A stretch of DNA of 64,000 nucleotides from Dipetalonema caudispina (GCA_013365325.1 JABVXV010000115.1:1-64000); one strand, 5' to 3'; shown: positions 25,812 through 37,649, counted from the stretch's first letter. Made by a program: numbers and translations. The notes: generated from the letters alone by a model not told the origin.

Positions 25812-26921
25812 TTCGGTTTTCAGGATGATTATTGATAATCGAAATCCATGATAATTACGACAATGATAATGTTTGCAGTAGTAATGATTGTTGTTATTAC
25901 AGATATCGTAACAAGAAATCGAATGCAATATTATGGGTGTAATAATTTCATAAGCTACTCAGGAATTCTTTACCAGTCTAGTCCAATCTGGATAACTCTC
26001 AGATAGATAAATATACAAAGTTTTTCTTTTTTATTCCTTCCAAACAGCCGGTTTTTCACCAAGCTTGCGTTCCAATGTATTCATGACAACATTTAACAAC
26101 AGAGTATAACCGGAAACTTTCGATCCAGTAGGAAAATTTGATTAACTAACAGCACTTAGTTATGTAAACAATTTATACGACGCAAACAAAAATACGAAAT
26201 TTTTTTTCCTTTTACTGAAATTTGTGGACAAATAAATAAGCCCTTGTATTTTTGTATGATCTAGAAGAGGGAGCATATGACCAGATTTGTCCATTATGAA
26301 TAAACAGGAATATATTTGTATCAGATCTCTAGTTGAGGAACAGATATGCCTCTTGCATGTGCAAACTTTTCAGCTTCTATTTCGATCAAAAAAGTATCCT
26401 TAGCAATCTTCCTTTTATTCATTTTTAATGGAAGCATTAATTGTTCGTGAATTTTGCATAAGCACTCGTTTCAAATGTTGTGTAAATAAAAGAATTTGAA
26501 TTCCGCATTTATTTGATAATTACAGATGGAAATTCCACAATGAGTAAAGAAAAAGTTGTAACAAATTCATGGCAGTGCATAAAAAGTGCAACATATCAGT
26601 GAAGCATAGTATACAAAAAACAAAGTACTCAAAAATTCAAACAATTTGCAAAAAACTTATAAACAAGCTAAAAGTGCATATATATTTTATAATGAGATCA
26701 GTAATTCAGAAGTGTCTTCCAACTCTTCTACTGAACTGTCTCTTCTTTATTTTTTCCCCAACTTTTCCTTTCCACTTCATCTCTTGACTTTCTGGCGCTG
26801 ATTATTTTTCGTGTAGCAGAAAAAAACATTTTATATGTTGACCAAAGTTTTTTTTGTTTACCCAGCAAATTAGAAGCATTACTAATTGTTAAGTGAAATA
26901 TATCCCGATGCAGTGTTCAAC
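25812..26921. other. Intergenic between the astacin and transthyretin-like genes
   Basis: About 1.1 kb, 5' flank of the astacin gene and 3' flank of the transthyretin-like gene. No exon or RNA gene is supported. Confidence 0.4.
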
Positions 26922-27776
26922 TTAGAAATCCGAATCATCTAAGAAAACTTTGCCGATATTCAAGACTTTCGGCATAAATACTTTGATTAATGCAAATTGC
27001 ATTTTCCTTGTTGAACCACTATTTTTTACTGCTGACCGTAAAACACTGGGACATTTGTGCTCAATAATAATAAATGGATCTGGTACATTGAATGGACCAA
27101 AATCGGCTCCACATCCAGAAATCACAAATGAACCGTTCGACTGGGACCAAGTTCGACCCATCTGATCGTAGGCTTCCCACGGCAATGCTGCAAAAAGTTA
27201 CGTAGAACTATAACATTATTTATAACAAAATTAATTGGTTAATCAACTCAATAGTGTTGTTTTAATAGTTAAAAGTTCTGAAACATGATAAAGCTAAGTA
27301 ATGCAGTTAAGAACGCTATGTGAGAAAGGCAAGCGAAAGATGAAAACTGTTGCAAAAACGATGTGTAACCAGGATAGGAATGGGAAAGCTACTTATTAAA
27401 AAATTAAAGTCAAGTATTTGCTTCAATTTTTACTATTTTACTATATTAGCATAGCTATCAAACCGATGCAATTGTATCTGAGCATTTGCTGTAAATCACC
27501 CCAAGAAACTCGCTTCATAACGGTCTACAATCCACTCTTTTATGTCTGATGCAATAAATAAGTATTCATAATAATTAAACATCCAATATATGAAATGATT
27601 ATACTACAAACGAAAATCTTACGATCTTCGTCCTTCAAATCAATCTGCACATTTCCCGCCAGCATAGGTTTTTCTGGACAAACAAGAGTACCAACAATTT
27701 GCATGCATTCCGATCTGCCATAGATTCTTGATGGCAAAAGAATAAGTAGAAGTGCTGCCACCAACTGATGATCCAT
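26922..27776 (-). CDS. ttr: Transthyretin-like (TTL/TTR) family secreted protein
   Basis: Two exons in minus order, 27776-27623 and 27187-26922 (phase 1), encode 139 residues, the usual size of the nematode transthyretin-like family. A signal peptide (MDHQLVAALLLILLPSRIYG) precedes the fold. Family marks are GTLVCPEKPMLAGNVQIDL at the start of the beta-sandwich, then a DED turn. SNGSFVISGCG corresponds to the conserved 'D.nG.F.l.G' strand. PDPFIIIEHKC matches the 'p.l.i.h.C' strand, and KVLNIGKVFLD matches the last 'G.i.L' strand. Members are small extracellular proteins, some bridging apoptotic cells to phagocytes and many found in excretory-secretory products of parasites. Which member this is cannot be told here. 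The 435-base intron uses a GTAAGA donor and TTTGCAG acceptor. Confidence 0.9.
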
Positions 27777-29087
27777 TGCTTCGTACAGATGACTTTAAAA
27801 AAATTTTAACAAATATCTTAGTCTTTGGTAAATTAAGAAATATTTGCTCCTGAAAATCTGAGATATGACTATCGTGATTTGTTTATGCCAAAAAGAAAAT
27901 AAGACAAGTGAAAATTATCATAACATCATAACTGTTGTTTGTTTTACTTCCCCCTCAAAAAATCTATTGTCCCGATCTCCTTTATCGATAGCTTGCATAA
28001 AAAGAGATAAAGAGGGACAGAAACACAAGCTATCCTTGAAAAGTTTAGATCCAATTTTACGAAGCATACAAATGATAAGGAGATTTATCAAACTGAATTT
28101 AACGAACGATCTGACAACGGTTGATATGCTTTCGAAATACGCTGTGCTAAATAACAGGATAATCATAATCCATTTAAAGCGATGATTCATGCTGATGATT
28201 CAAGATTTTCTAAGCAAGAATATCGAATTAATGAATCTAATAGAGAATACCATACAGAATCATCTCGCGCAAACAGGTACACCCTAATGTGAAAGGACTC
28301 ATTAATCGAACTTCCAAAGATGAAGTCAAATTTTATTCAGTCTTCACTGTTCATTCACTAACTTTTAGCAAAACTAAATTTACTGAAAATACAAATTGTT
28401 AGTTGTAAAATTGCAGTAAAAATTATGCAAGTTTAGTTAAATTGACAGCATTGACTCTAGCACTGTTCGGTCATCAGCGCAACAACTTCTAATTTCCCAT
28501 AGATAGCAGCTGCGCGCCAAACATTCAACGCTGCCATAAAAATGTAACTCTTTATTTAAAGCTTCAAGTTTACGGTCAAATAAATCCGCTATACTACAAA
28601 CATCAAATTAGCTCAAAATAAAAAAAAATCTGCAATCTGAAAGACATTAACAGTAATATCCCTCTCTTGAAGAATATTGAACGAAAACCAACGGCAATCG
28701 TCTCAATTCTTCGATCACATGAAACATCGCAAAGAAAAAAAATTTTCTTCGATTATGTAAAGAAGAAAATCAAGCCAATACAAACGCATTACAAGATTTC
28801 CGCCACTCATTATTAGTCTAGTACGTTACTCACCAAATATTACCAAAATATTGAAAAGTTTTTGATTGCAAAACAAAAATTTTGAAACGAGCTACAAAAT
28901 ATTAAAATATACATAGATATAGAAAGAATCATAATGTAGTACGACGCAGAATATGATAAGATACAAAAGTTTAAATTCCTTGTAAAAAAAAGTTTTCGTT
29001 TCGACCAATTACCGTGTTACAGTGCCAAAACAATTATTATCATGTTTTCGAAATTTGTATAAAACCCTCTTTTCCTTTATTTTTCTT
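27777..29087. other. Intergenic, with one weak candidate ORF
   Basis: About 1.3 kb. The only open frame of note is minus 28190-27918 (90 codons), which starts MNHRFKWIMIILLFSTAYFE and ends EGEVKQTTVMML. It has a signal-peptide-like start but no homology I recognise, no clear poly(A) signal and no conserved cysteines. I do not call it a gene. Confidence 0.25.
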
Positions 29088-31209
29088 TCACCGACAAAAG
29101 CGCACAATGTAATCGCGTACTTTTGCAATATATGCTTCCTGAAATAGAACAGTTTAAGTGAAGAAAAGCAACGTAATTTTAAGATGCAAATAAGATAGGA
29201 ACATGAAGCATTAAAAAAGAAACCATTAATGACGTAGATTAAATGGTTGAAATTTCAAATGAAATGTAATATAATCCATTATATCACTCAGATTAATAAC
29301 TCACAGACTATAATATTTCGCAATAAAGATTTTTATAATAAAATCAGATCAACTTGTATTTTTGTATCAAATGCTGCTTTCTTTCTTTAACCTAGAAAGT
29401 TAGAGTGAGGAAAACTTTCGGCCTTTGTAGGTTCATATTTCCAGACCGTTAGCTAGAAAGGGTAAGTTTTTCCGGGTTTTTCTCATTATTCCCACATATA
29501 ATTTGTAAGAAGCAAAATTTATAACAAAGAACATAGGAGTAATTAAGAATAAAATGCGATAAAGAATTGCTAGACACCACAGCAGAATCAAAAACGATCT
29601 GAATTCTGCGAAACAAATACCGATAATGTCAACCGCAGCATTATTTTTAAGAGCAAATTAGTTACTATACGCTTCAGAAACGTGCAAATCATACCAGTGA
29701 TTCAGAAACTTGAAGACAAAATTATGAAAATGAAAATGTCATAGAAATAAAATCACCTTATTAGTAGACCATTGCTGGGCGGCTGTTGCATTGAGAGCAT
29801 CATCAAAATCGATCAAATCAGTGAAAAGACTATCCAAGCCAAGTACAACATCAATCAATCTACGAGTTGGCATCCATCCTGGAATCAAAGAAATCTCTTC
29901 AGGAAAATCATGCATTATCGTACTTCTGTAATTTTTCATTCCCAGGACAATCTTTTCACTCAAATATTAAAACAACATTAAAACAAAAATTTAATACAAA
30001 TTATATTCTACTAGTTAAACATAGTATATCACAGAACAATAACCATTTGTTCATCAGTTACAAGTTACCAAGTCTTACACTTTTATGTTTACATCAAAAC
30101 AGTTTAAGTACATACCATAACCATCAAGACTATTTTGTCGCAATAGTGACAAACATATGGAGCCTTCCTCAGTTATGTTTGGGTGCCACACACGAGTTAA
30201 ACACTTCACCACGGGTGGTACATTGTTATATTCAGGTGGTACTGCTATAGTAAACTTGAATATTCCACCCTGGAATTATCTTCAGTTGTTTAAGAATATT
30301 TAATTAGATATACGATTACAAAAATTCATTAATTAAAAAGAGCTAGTTTAAAACCCAACAATTTCGTCGAATAGTTCAGCAAACTGTCGAATAATCAACA
30401 ATAAAATCACTTTCTTTGCTTTTAAATGAATAGTTTTTCTCTATATCTCGCATCATGTAAAAAAATTCTATTTCGTTCCCATAGTTCACAACTGAAACTA
30501 CAAAAGACACTACCAACATTCAGGATATTACTTGATATGACATTATTTTAACCAAGAAACAACATACCTTATAAATTCCTTCAACTGGTGAAACGGTAAG
30601 TTCCATATTATGTAATGCAGATGTTGATGGGAAATGCAACTTACACGAAGGCACTTTTTTAAGACTTGATTCAAGCTCTTTTATTTCTGGAAGGAGAATT
30701 TTTACAATAAAATTATCAACAAACTCAAAGTGACCCACTCATCCATTAATTAAATATCAACGTAATCATCAACTGCTTGGCAAGATCGTTACATGATGCA
30801 AACAACGTAGTTCGAATGCATTGTCCACAGTCACGCAAAACCGCAAATCAACGAAGTATATGTCAAACCAACAGAAAGACATATACTATGCATCAACTGG
30901 CAATGGATCTCGTAAAACTAAGAAACTGTAGACTTTTACAAATACTCACTTGCTCACTATGTATAGAATAGATAAACATGAATGGATGTATTTTTTTGCA
31001 CTAGACAAAATATATTCGTCAATGCAACTACACATATAATCCATACACACCGACGTAAGCATTTAACGTACTTTTACATATGAAATATGAGCGGTACTAA
31101 TGAAGAAACACAAACCCTGCGACAATAATTTATCTCGGATCGATATGCGTGTACCCAAATATGTTTTCTCCTCATCTACACCATTGATCCGTTTTTGAAG
31201 GTTCAACAT
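29088..31209 (-). CDS. UBE2F: NEDD8-conjugating enzyme UBE2F type
   Basis: Five exons in minus order, 31209-31116, 30686-30568, 30269-30116, 29878-29757 and 29138-29088, encode 179 residues; human UBE2F has 185. The enzyme takes NEDD8 from the APPBP1/UBA3 E1 and passes it to cullins, chiefly CUL5 with RBX2. The N-terminal peptide MLNLQKRI and ISIRDKLL match the UBE2F arm that docks on the E1. The UBC core shows [17 protein letters not shown], then the active-site cysteine C110 in [10 protein letters not shown], and [23 protein letters not shown]2F rather than UBE2M is favoured by [12 protein letters not shown] after the cysteine and by the SIRDKLL segment. The fourth exon starts in mid-frame at an acceptor GATTCCAG; the upstream open frame is intron. 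Confidence 0.93.
30855..30887. repeat. Short perfect inverted repeat in a UBE2F intron
   Basis: AGTATATGTC at 30855-30864 and its reverse complement GACATATACT at 30878-30887 surround a 13-base loop. It lies in the first intron of the UBE2F-like gene. Such a 10-bp stem can arise by chance. Confidence 0.7.
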
Positions 31210-33051
31210 TGTACTGATTATCTGCAAAAGGATGACACAAAGATGACAATCAATTCATCATCTCTTTTCTACAATAAAATAAGCGTAGTATCCAGAAAAC
31301 AGATGTCTACTAAACCAAAGAGAGAATTCACACCTTAGTCATTTCACCTTCAATAACAATGATCATACCTATACTTATTAATCTACACATAAGATAACAA
31401 TCAGAAATAAAATAAAAGAAAAGACCAGATGAAATTTCAAATAAATATTAGAAGTTACACTCAAACCATTAGTTTACCATATCATTTACACTTTATGAAG
31501 TATAACTTTGCTATATATAGAGAGGCATTATTTTACACAAGTTTACCACTTATAAGACGTATTAGTTCACGTAAAATAAGACCTAATATATGACGTAAGC
31601 CGATCAGTGAACCTGTACCGCATTCCCATAAATGATTCATACCGAAACTTTTAACCTCATAGATGCAGTAATACACAGTTTTCATTCATCACAATTACTC
31701 TCAATCTCTGCCATCTCTTCAAAAGCTTCACTCAATCTCTATTATCTCTTCGACGATAGGCTAGAGATATCCACGAAATTTCTTAATTCTTTCAAATCAT
31801 CTTGTTACCTCTGAATTGTACACTATTTCCTTATGCTTAATTCCCTGCCCATTCTATTTCTAAGTTCACTTTATCTTTAACTCTCCCTTACATCACATTT
31901 CAATCCACACTCTATCACAGTAAGAGAATTACTTCATAGCAAAATGGAATAAGCGGCCAAAAACCAATTCGCATGATTTTTGCTAATCAATCCGGTATTT
32001 TCGATTGACCCCGGTATTCCGTATAGTGTGTGATTCATGCTTTTATGATTTAACCTTTTTATGTTTCTCGCAAAATGTGTGGAATGATTTCATCTTTTTT
32101 TTTTTTCCAGAGGATGAGTACGAATGCCAATTTCAAAGTTGAATTTTTTATCGATGAAACAGATAATAGAATTGCAAAACTAGCCAAAAATTTTCGTAGG
32201 ACTCGAACAATGGAAGAAATACAACCAAAATGGAGCAAAATACGCTTGGGAATCAAAAGGGTTAGTCTGTTGGTATTACCGCTATGATTAAGGCACTTCT
32301 TAAGATAGAAGCGCAATTTATTAGACTAGTACTAGAGAGCTGGATGCTCGAGAGTACTTTGTAGCATCTGGATTGTTTCCCTATTCTCAACAGGGAATTT
32401 AGAAGATAAATGCGGGACGAATGTCCTTTAAACGGGAAGTTTAGCGCAAAATCGATGTTCAAAATGAGTATTTTAAAAGTTGACACACTGAAAGTTCCCG
32501 AAATTAATCATGTTAAGAGATGATTGGTCGTCCTCACTTCTTCCAGTTCGTTCGAGATCAACGTCGAAAAGCACAGAAAAAGAAACAAAGTACATGGGCG
32601 GATCGAACAAACGCCCCAGCGAACCACGGCATGAACGAGAAATCGAAATAAGTTAGTGAAAAGAAGGACACCATAAAGAATTGCATTGTACATCCTGGGA
32701 ACTTCATGTCTTTTCATTTTCATTTATAATTCAATGGAACAAACTGTTTGTTTGGTACAAGATATGCATCATCATCGGTACAAGAAAAGGATTCGGATCA
32801 AAACCTGAGATGACCTGGAGCTGCATACAAAGACATGATTAACTTAATGGAAGTAACTATTTTTACTTTTATTCCTGTATCAAAATAATCCTTTTTCGAG
32901 AGAAATGCAACACAGTATATTCATGTTTTAATCATGTATGTTTGAGCATTTCTGAACTATATACTTTTTAATAGTCGTCATGAATGCATATTTATGGTCG
33001 CCAACAGTAACACGAGAAATAAACTTTAGATGTAGGCTCAACATTTTTCTA
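31210..33051. other. Intergenic with a possible orphan exon and broken frames
   Basis: Apart from the candidate exon at 32111-32260, no gene is recognised. C/T-rich DNA fills 31640-31920. From 32330 to 32640 several short plus-strand frames look coding-like but are interrupted by stops and cannot be joined into one protein. Confidence 0.3.
32114..32260 (+). CDS. Orphan candidate exon of unknown function
   Basis: A long T tract ending in TTCCAG (acceptor at 32109-32110) is followed by an ATG at 32114 and 49 open codons, then a good donor (GTTAGT at 32261). The peptide starts MSTNANFKVEFFIDETDNRI and ends KIRLGIKR; it is charged and looks protein-like, but I do not recognise it. Followers could be at 32331 or beyond, where frames such as LDAREYFVASGLFPYSQQ occur but run into stops. 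It may be the first exon of a small gene behind a trans-splice acceptor, or part of a decayed gene. Confidence 0.3.
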
Positions 33052-36000
33052 TTATACATACAATAGCAGTAAGGCAAGGAGAGGTATTACCACAAAAAAT
33101 TGTACTGAAAATTCTCCAAGATCAAACATATCCAGGAAATAAAATAATTCTGCTATACATGTTACTTCGGATGGACACCGGAAGCGACCTTCCCTGTTCT
33201 CATATCTGAAAAAAGACTAGATATTAAAGGGAAATTGGCTTAATATCCATCCCTCAGTTTTAAATATCAATCTTTAGACATAGTTCGGAATTAGTTTTAA
33301 AGTCATGATAATTTTTCAAATGCTTCATTATAAATATTTGGAATAGATTTTACACTGTGCTGAAAATGGAACTGGAGTGTATTTATTACATGTTCATTTC
33401 CATATCAAGTGTCGATTACCTGGAAATTTTCACTATATTAACCTTGGGTTTTCATTTTGGATGTATTGATTACCTCGACATTTCCATTTTGTTCAAGAAT
33501 TGTTGTGAAACTTCTTGGAACGATATTTCCGTTGTCAAAATGCAGTAGCTCTCGCGACACTTGTTTGAAGATGGTAGAAATCTAAACTTTAAACAGAGGA
33601 TTACTTTCAGCTTTACAAAGGGAGGTTGTTCAATATTTTCTTCGTCTCCAAATGCTTCCTCGGAGAGAAGATAGCTTGGAGTTTCTTTATTATTGGGAAA
33701 GCCAAAACCAAATTTCTGCACCTAGTATACATAACAGATTGTTCTATTCTATTTTTGATAGGAACTACATTATTTGTATTTGTTTACGCAATAGAAGTAG
33801 AAGATCAACTGAGCAAACAGGATGCAACCATTAAGCAGCTTGGCCAGAGGGAAGGTCAACTGGACAATGGAGAATAGCAATTAAGTAGCTCGAACAAAGG
33901 AAAATAGAGGTTAGCAGTTATAGTGACGACCATCACCAAGCAATTCACTCCAGATGCATGATCGACGAAGTAATAGAATAGTTATTCAGCTGTCACAGCA
34001 CTAGTGTCTTGGCAACAGGATAAGAGCTGCAGTTAATGCAAAAAGGTTTGGAGAAACTAACAACGAAACCTACCAATCTACAAATGTATGAGAATTGAAC
34101 ATAATACGTTTTTCCTATTAATGACAATTTTATGTATTGAAAGATTTAGTCATTGCCAACAATTATGAGTGTTTGCGTATGGGTAGATTGAAGGTGCAAG
34201 AGATGTTTTCCGGAAGCTAATTTCAAGTCGAAATTTTTAAGGATGGTGTTGGAATAACATGGAAGAAGTCCTTTTAAGAACTTTTCTCAACAGTTTGAAA
34301 TCATTTGTTAAAAAAAGCTAATTATGACAAAAAAACTGGTTAGTTAGTAACACTTTCAAAAGGAGTATTCCAGCATGCCTATTTAAATAAAAATGCAACT
34401 CACTCGATTAGCATTCCCAAAATCGATCCTTGTTGGATAGCTAAACGAACACTCATTACAGAGTAATTATCACATTTTTGACCACTTGATGCAGTAGGCA
34501 TATCTCTGAAATTTCAACAAAAATCAAATCCCCAAGTGAGCGGGTTATTTCAAGTCCTTACTCTTTATATGCCAACACGCAACAGTATCTTCCAAATTCA
34601 CTTGAAATTTCTGAGACAAAAATTTATAGCTATCAATTCCACCTCCTACAAGATATATGGGTTGAATATGCGGAAAAAGATATGTAAGGACGAAGTAGTT
34701 AAATGTTTGACTATTGCAATTAGGAGTAATAAATAATCCATTATTCCTCACCTTAAGATTGGCACGATGCATTGATCACCAGTCTGATCACATACTTCTG
34801 TACCATATATCTGATCCGAAAGAAATTTTATGAGGTCATTGACATCACAACCCTGGAGTTGCATTTTTCTGAGAACTGTGAGCTATCGAAAGCATTAATT
34901 AAACATACTATCCTGAGAATAACAAAAATTCAACCTTTTTTACATGGAAGTGCCATCGGCAGCTCGCCGTATAATTTACTTTGTACTTCATTGATTGTTT
35001 GTATAAATGAGTGCAAAGCCCATTGGCATCTAAAATTGGAGTTAATTTTTTTACCAAATAATTGCTGGAAAATTATGCCGGAACTACTTGTAAAGTACTC
35101 AAAAAGCATTTCAAAACAGCCACAAAAAGGATCAAACAATAAACATAGTTCACGTTCTGATAAGAAGCATCATTACAAATGCAAGCGTGGTTAAAATGAT
35201 AAAAACTCTAAAATGGACGAATTACCTGGTCTTAAGAGTGACAGCTGACCATTGGTACGTACTTCAGCACCGTAAACATAACTACCAATAATTTCCTTTT
35301 CAAACACTGTTGCTGCCTTCAATAAGTTTCCTTCTTCATACTATAACGTTAGGTAATTAGACAAGGAAACTGTCGATTATTTGTTTCGATTTTGAATTAC
35401 GAGGACAATAAAATGCAGTAAGATTTGATATGATGGATTAACTAGCAGATGCTTGAAATTAAATGCTCAAACAAATGTATCGCTGCTACTGCCGGTAAAT
35501 GATTGCTTTTTTTCCCAAATAAATTGCACTGATTTCGAGAAAGTTTGAGTGTGAAAAAAAAGCAGAATAATAATGACTTACAGCTTGCTCTATTGTACAA
35601 TTTGGATCATTCCTGAAATTCATACACCATATACAGTCCAGAAATTCGTTCCTACACAATTACAATGCGGTCAGTTCGTACAGTTCTGCGGCTGTACAAG
35701 TTGACCGTACTGTAATTATTAGGAAATGTTGGATGTTGCATGTACCTATGGCACGGCCTAGAGTTCATAATATCATACATTTATAAAGTACATCTTTTCC
35801 GTCAATATTCGAAATGCTGCTGGTCAGAGAAATATTAAACAAATGATCAAAGTGACTGGAATCAAGCGATGGAAACTAAGATATGAGGCAAAAAAAAAAT
35901 AACTGTTGGAAACGAATCCACTGTGAAATTTCAACGCTTCGAGATCAAAGAGATAGGTATCGAACCTTTTATAAATTACTTCATTTAAAAAAAAGAAAAA

Positions 36001-36822
36001 AAAAAATCATACTTTGGGCATATCACTTCACATTCCGAATTGATGGGAGTTAAATTCGAACAATCAACACTTCTGAAGAAAAAAAATCATTTTCACTTCA
36101 CTTTGACAACAAATCTTTTCTTCCCTCTGTTTACTAGAAAAACCAATCGTTTTCCAAAAACAAGGCCCGGTGTGGTCCGAAAATCCGACAGGACAAGCAA
36201 ATTAAATAATTTAACCAGGCTAAAAATGAAAAATACAAGAACGGTCCAATTTGGATCGGAGAAATTAAAAAGCAGCTCGTCGTCTTCCAAATTGCATACT
36301 TTATTCAGCAACTGGGCTTCAAAAATTTACTTAATAGTAAAATGCAAAAGTGTTGAAAGCGGTACAAATCGATTCGACTCTGGTCTAATACGGTTCAAAA
36401 CGTGACTGCCAGGGCTATCATGAACGTAAACTGCTTCGAAAAAACTTGAATAACCACCGATAATATCCAGTGCTCGTAATCTATAAACAAGAAAAAAAAA
36501 GATCAGAACTGCTTTAAGTATTTAATATTTCCAAGCAATTTTATACAGTTTTTAAGTGGATATCTGAGCAGTTAGTATATTTTCATTAGACTGATAATTA
36601 AAAACCACACTGCCTACTAATGAAAGCATACGAAAAAATCGTTGCGACAAACGCATTCCTAAGCAAAGCCGATATTTTGGAAGGGTCAAGTATCAAGAAA
36701 TTTATTTGATAAATGTTTCTCCTTAGCACTTACCTACGGATGTTGTCGCTTGGGAAGTCCAGAAAACTTGTACATGGCTTATAGATGAAAGTCAATAGAA
36801 TACTATAATGAAGCAGATTCAT
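33052..36822 (-). CDS. TCTN: Tectonic (TCTN family), ciliary transition-zone protein
   Basis: Exons in minus order: 36822-36734, 36480-36331, 35612-35582, 35340-35226, 35029-34924, 34868-34752 and 34505-34404, all in matching phase; then possibly 34026-34002 (25 nt), 33721-33605, 33581-33474 and 33205-33052. Tectonics work with MKS and NPHP proteins at the base of sensory cilia. The N-terminus is signal-peptide-like (MNLLHYSILLTFIYKPC). The DUF1619-like core shows IIGSYVYGAEV, NGQLSLLRP, then LCTHLYKQSMKYKVNYTASC, which matches the family pattern of a cysteine, a spacer, FGVN and SGC. The last exon ends FSVQFFVVIPLLALLLLYV, a C-terminal membrane helix like that of TCTN3. The link into the last exon is out of phase in my model, so a small exon is missing or a boundary is wrong. 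The protein (about 370 residues) is shorter than human tectonics (about 590-700), mostly at the N-terminus. Confidence 0.68.
35649..35725. ncRNA. Candidate pre-miRNA-like hairpin in a tectonic intron
   Basis: The 77 bases fold into one long imperfect hairpin. The left arm is 35649-35683 (starts TTCCTACACAATTACA, ends GTTCGTACAG), the loop is 35684-35691 (TTCTGCGG), and the right arm 35692-35725 starts CTGTACAAGTTGACCG and ends TAGGAA. In the 25-bp inner stem 20 positions pair; the other five differ only by transitions, so they become G-U pairs on one strand or the other. The outer TTCCTA/TAGGAA pairs again. Size and shape fit an animal miRNA precursor. It lies in the intron 35613-36330, and either strand could be the transcript. 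I recognise no known miRNA seed. A small inverted-repeat transposon remnant is the main alternative. Confidence 0.4.
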
Positions 36823-37399
36823 TATTACATTCATTCAAATGACGACATCACATAACACCAATAACGTTGTCATGGTGAAGATACAACTGAAGGACAGTTG
36901 ACTATGGAGTGAAACTGATGACAAGTGGGTGTGGGTATTTTGGTTCGCAGTTAATAATAAATAGAAATTTGAAATCTATGTCTAAAATCTCGAGAAAAAA
37001 CGAAATGGTATTCCTTGTTATTTCAACAGCAGATAGAATCCATAATTAAAACGACAAAGGCAGTATCGAAATAAAAAAATGAGAGATGAGGTAGAATAGT
37101 AAACAGGAAGGAAAATTCTTGAAAAGATATGTAGATTGCATTTCTGGAATCAACAACTGAGAAACTGAGAAATAGCTCAAGCCAATTAATGTCGTGAAAG
37201 TTTTGATTTGTGGTAGAAGGAATCTGTCTTTTGTTGTAGACAGTATAGTCCTTTTGATTGGGTAACACGACAAAATATTTGAATATAGAATTTATTGAAT
37301 AACACAGCAATTAATACCAGCAATGTTATAATAATTTTAATGGCTTAATAGGTTAAAGTCACTGAGCTGACTTTTGGTCGGAAGCTTTCAGTAACAGGA

Positions 37400-37585
37400 A
37401 TAAAGTTGGAGAGGTGGAAGTGAGTGCATGAATGAGCGAATAAGGTGATTGAATCAGTCAAGAATGAGCTGTTGCTTGTAAAATGGATAACTAAGGAATG
37501 AGACAGTAAGCCAAAAATGTGGTAAATGAGTGAATGAGCCAAAGAGGCAATGAGTTAACTGAGACAATGAGTTAATGAGTCGTGA
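37400..37585. repeat. Degenerate AATGAGT-type short tandem repeat
   Basis: The motif AATGAG(T/C) recurs many times with interruptions, for example near 37427-37440 and densely at 37525-37585 (GAGTGAATGAGCC, AATGAGTTAACTGAG, AATGAGTTAATGAGT). It looks like a decayed heptamer minisatellite. Confidence 0.7.
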
Positions 37586-37649
37586 CCCTTGTATATATAT
37601 GTGTGGATATTGGGAGTGGCTTACAGGAAGCATTATTGTAACCCTGTTG

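Noticed and set aside
29739..29963. N-terminal part of the minus ORF starting TTG at 29963
   Set aside because: Only codons after 29878 align with UBE2F; the earlier part is intron before the acceptor GATTCCAG.
33626..33877. Plus-strand ORFs over 33605-33721
   Set aside because: The first part is antisense to a minus exon of tectonic that has good splice sites; a hAT-transposase-like reading of it was too weak to keep.
35940..35975. GGTTCGATACC-like T-arm on the minus strand suggesting a tRNA
   Set aside because: No acceptor stem, anticodon arm or D-arm could be placed around it.
36040..36405. 121-codon plus ORF
   Set aside because: It overlaps tectonic exon 2 (36331-36480, minus) and its intron; the peptide is Lys/Ser/Thr-rich with no motif.
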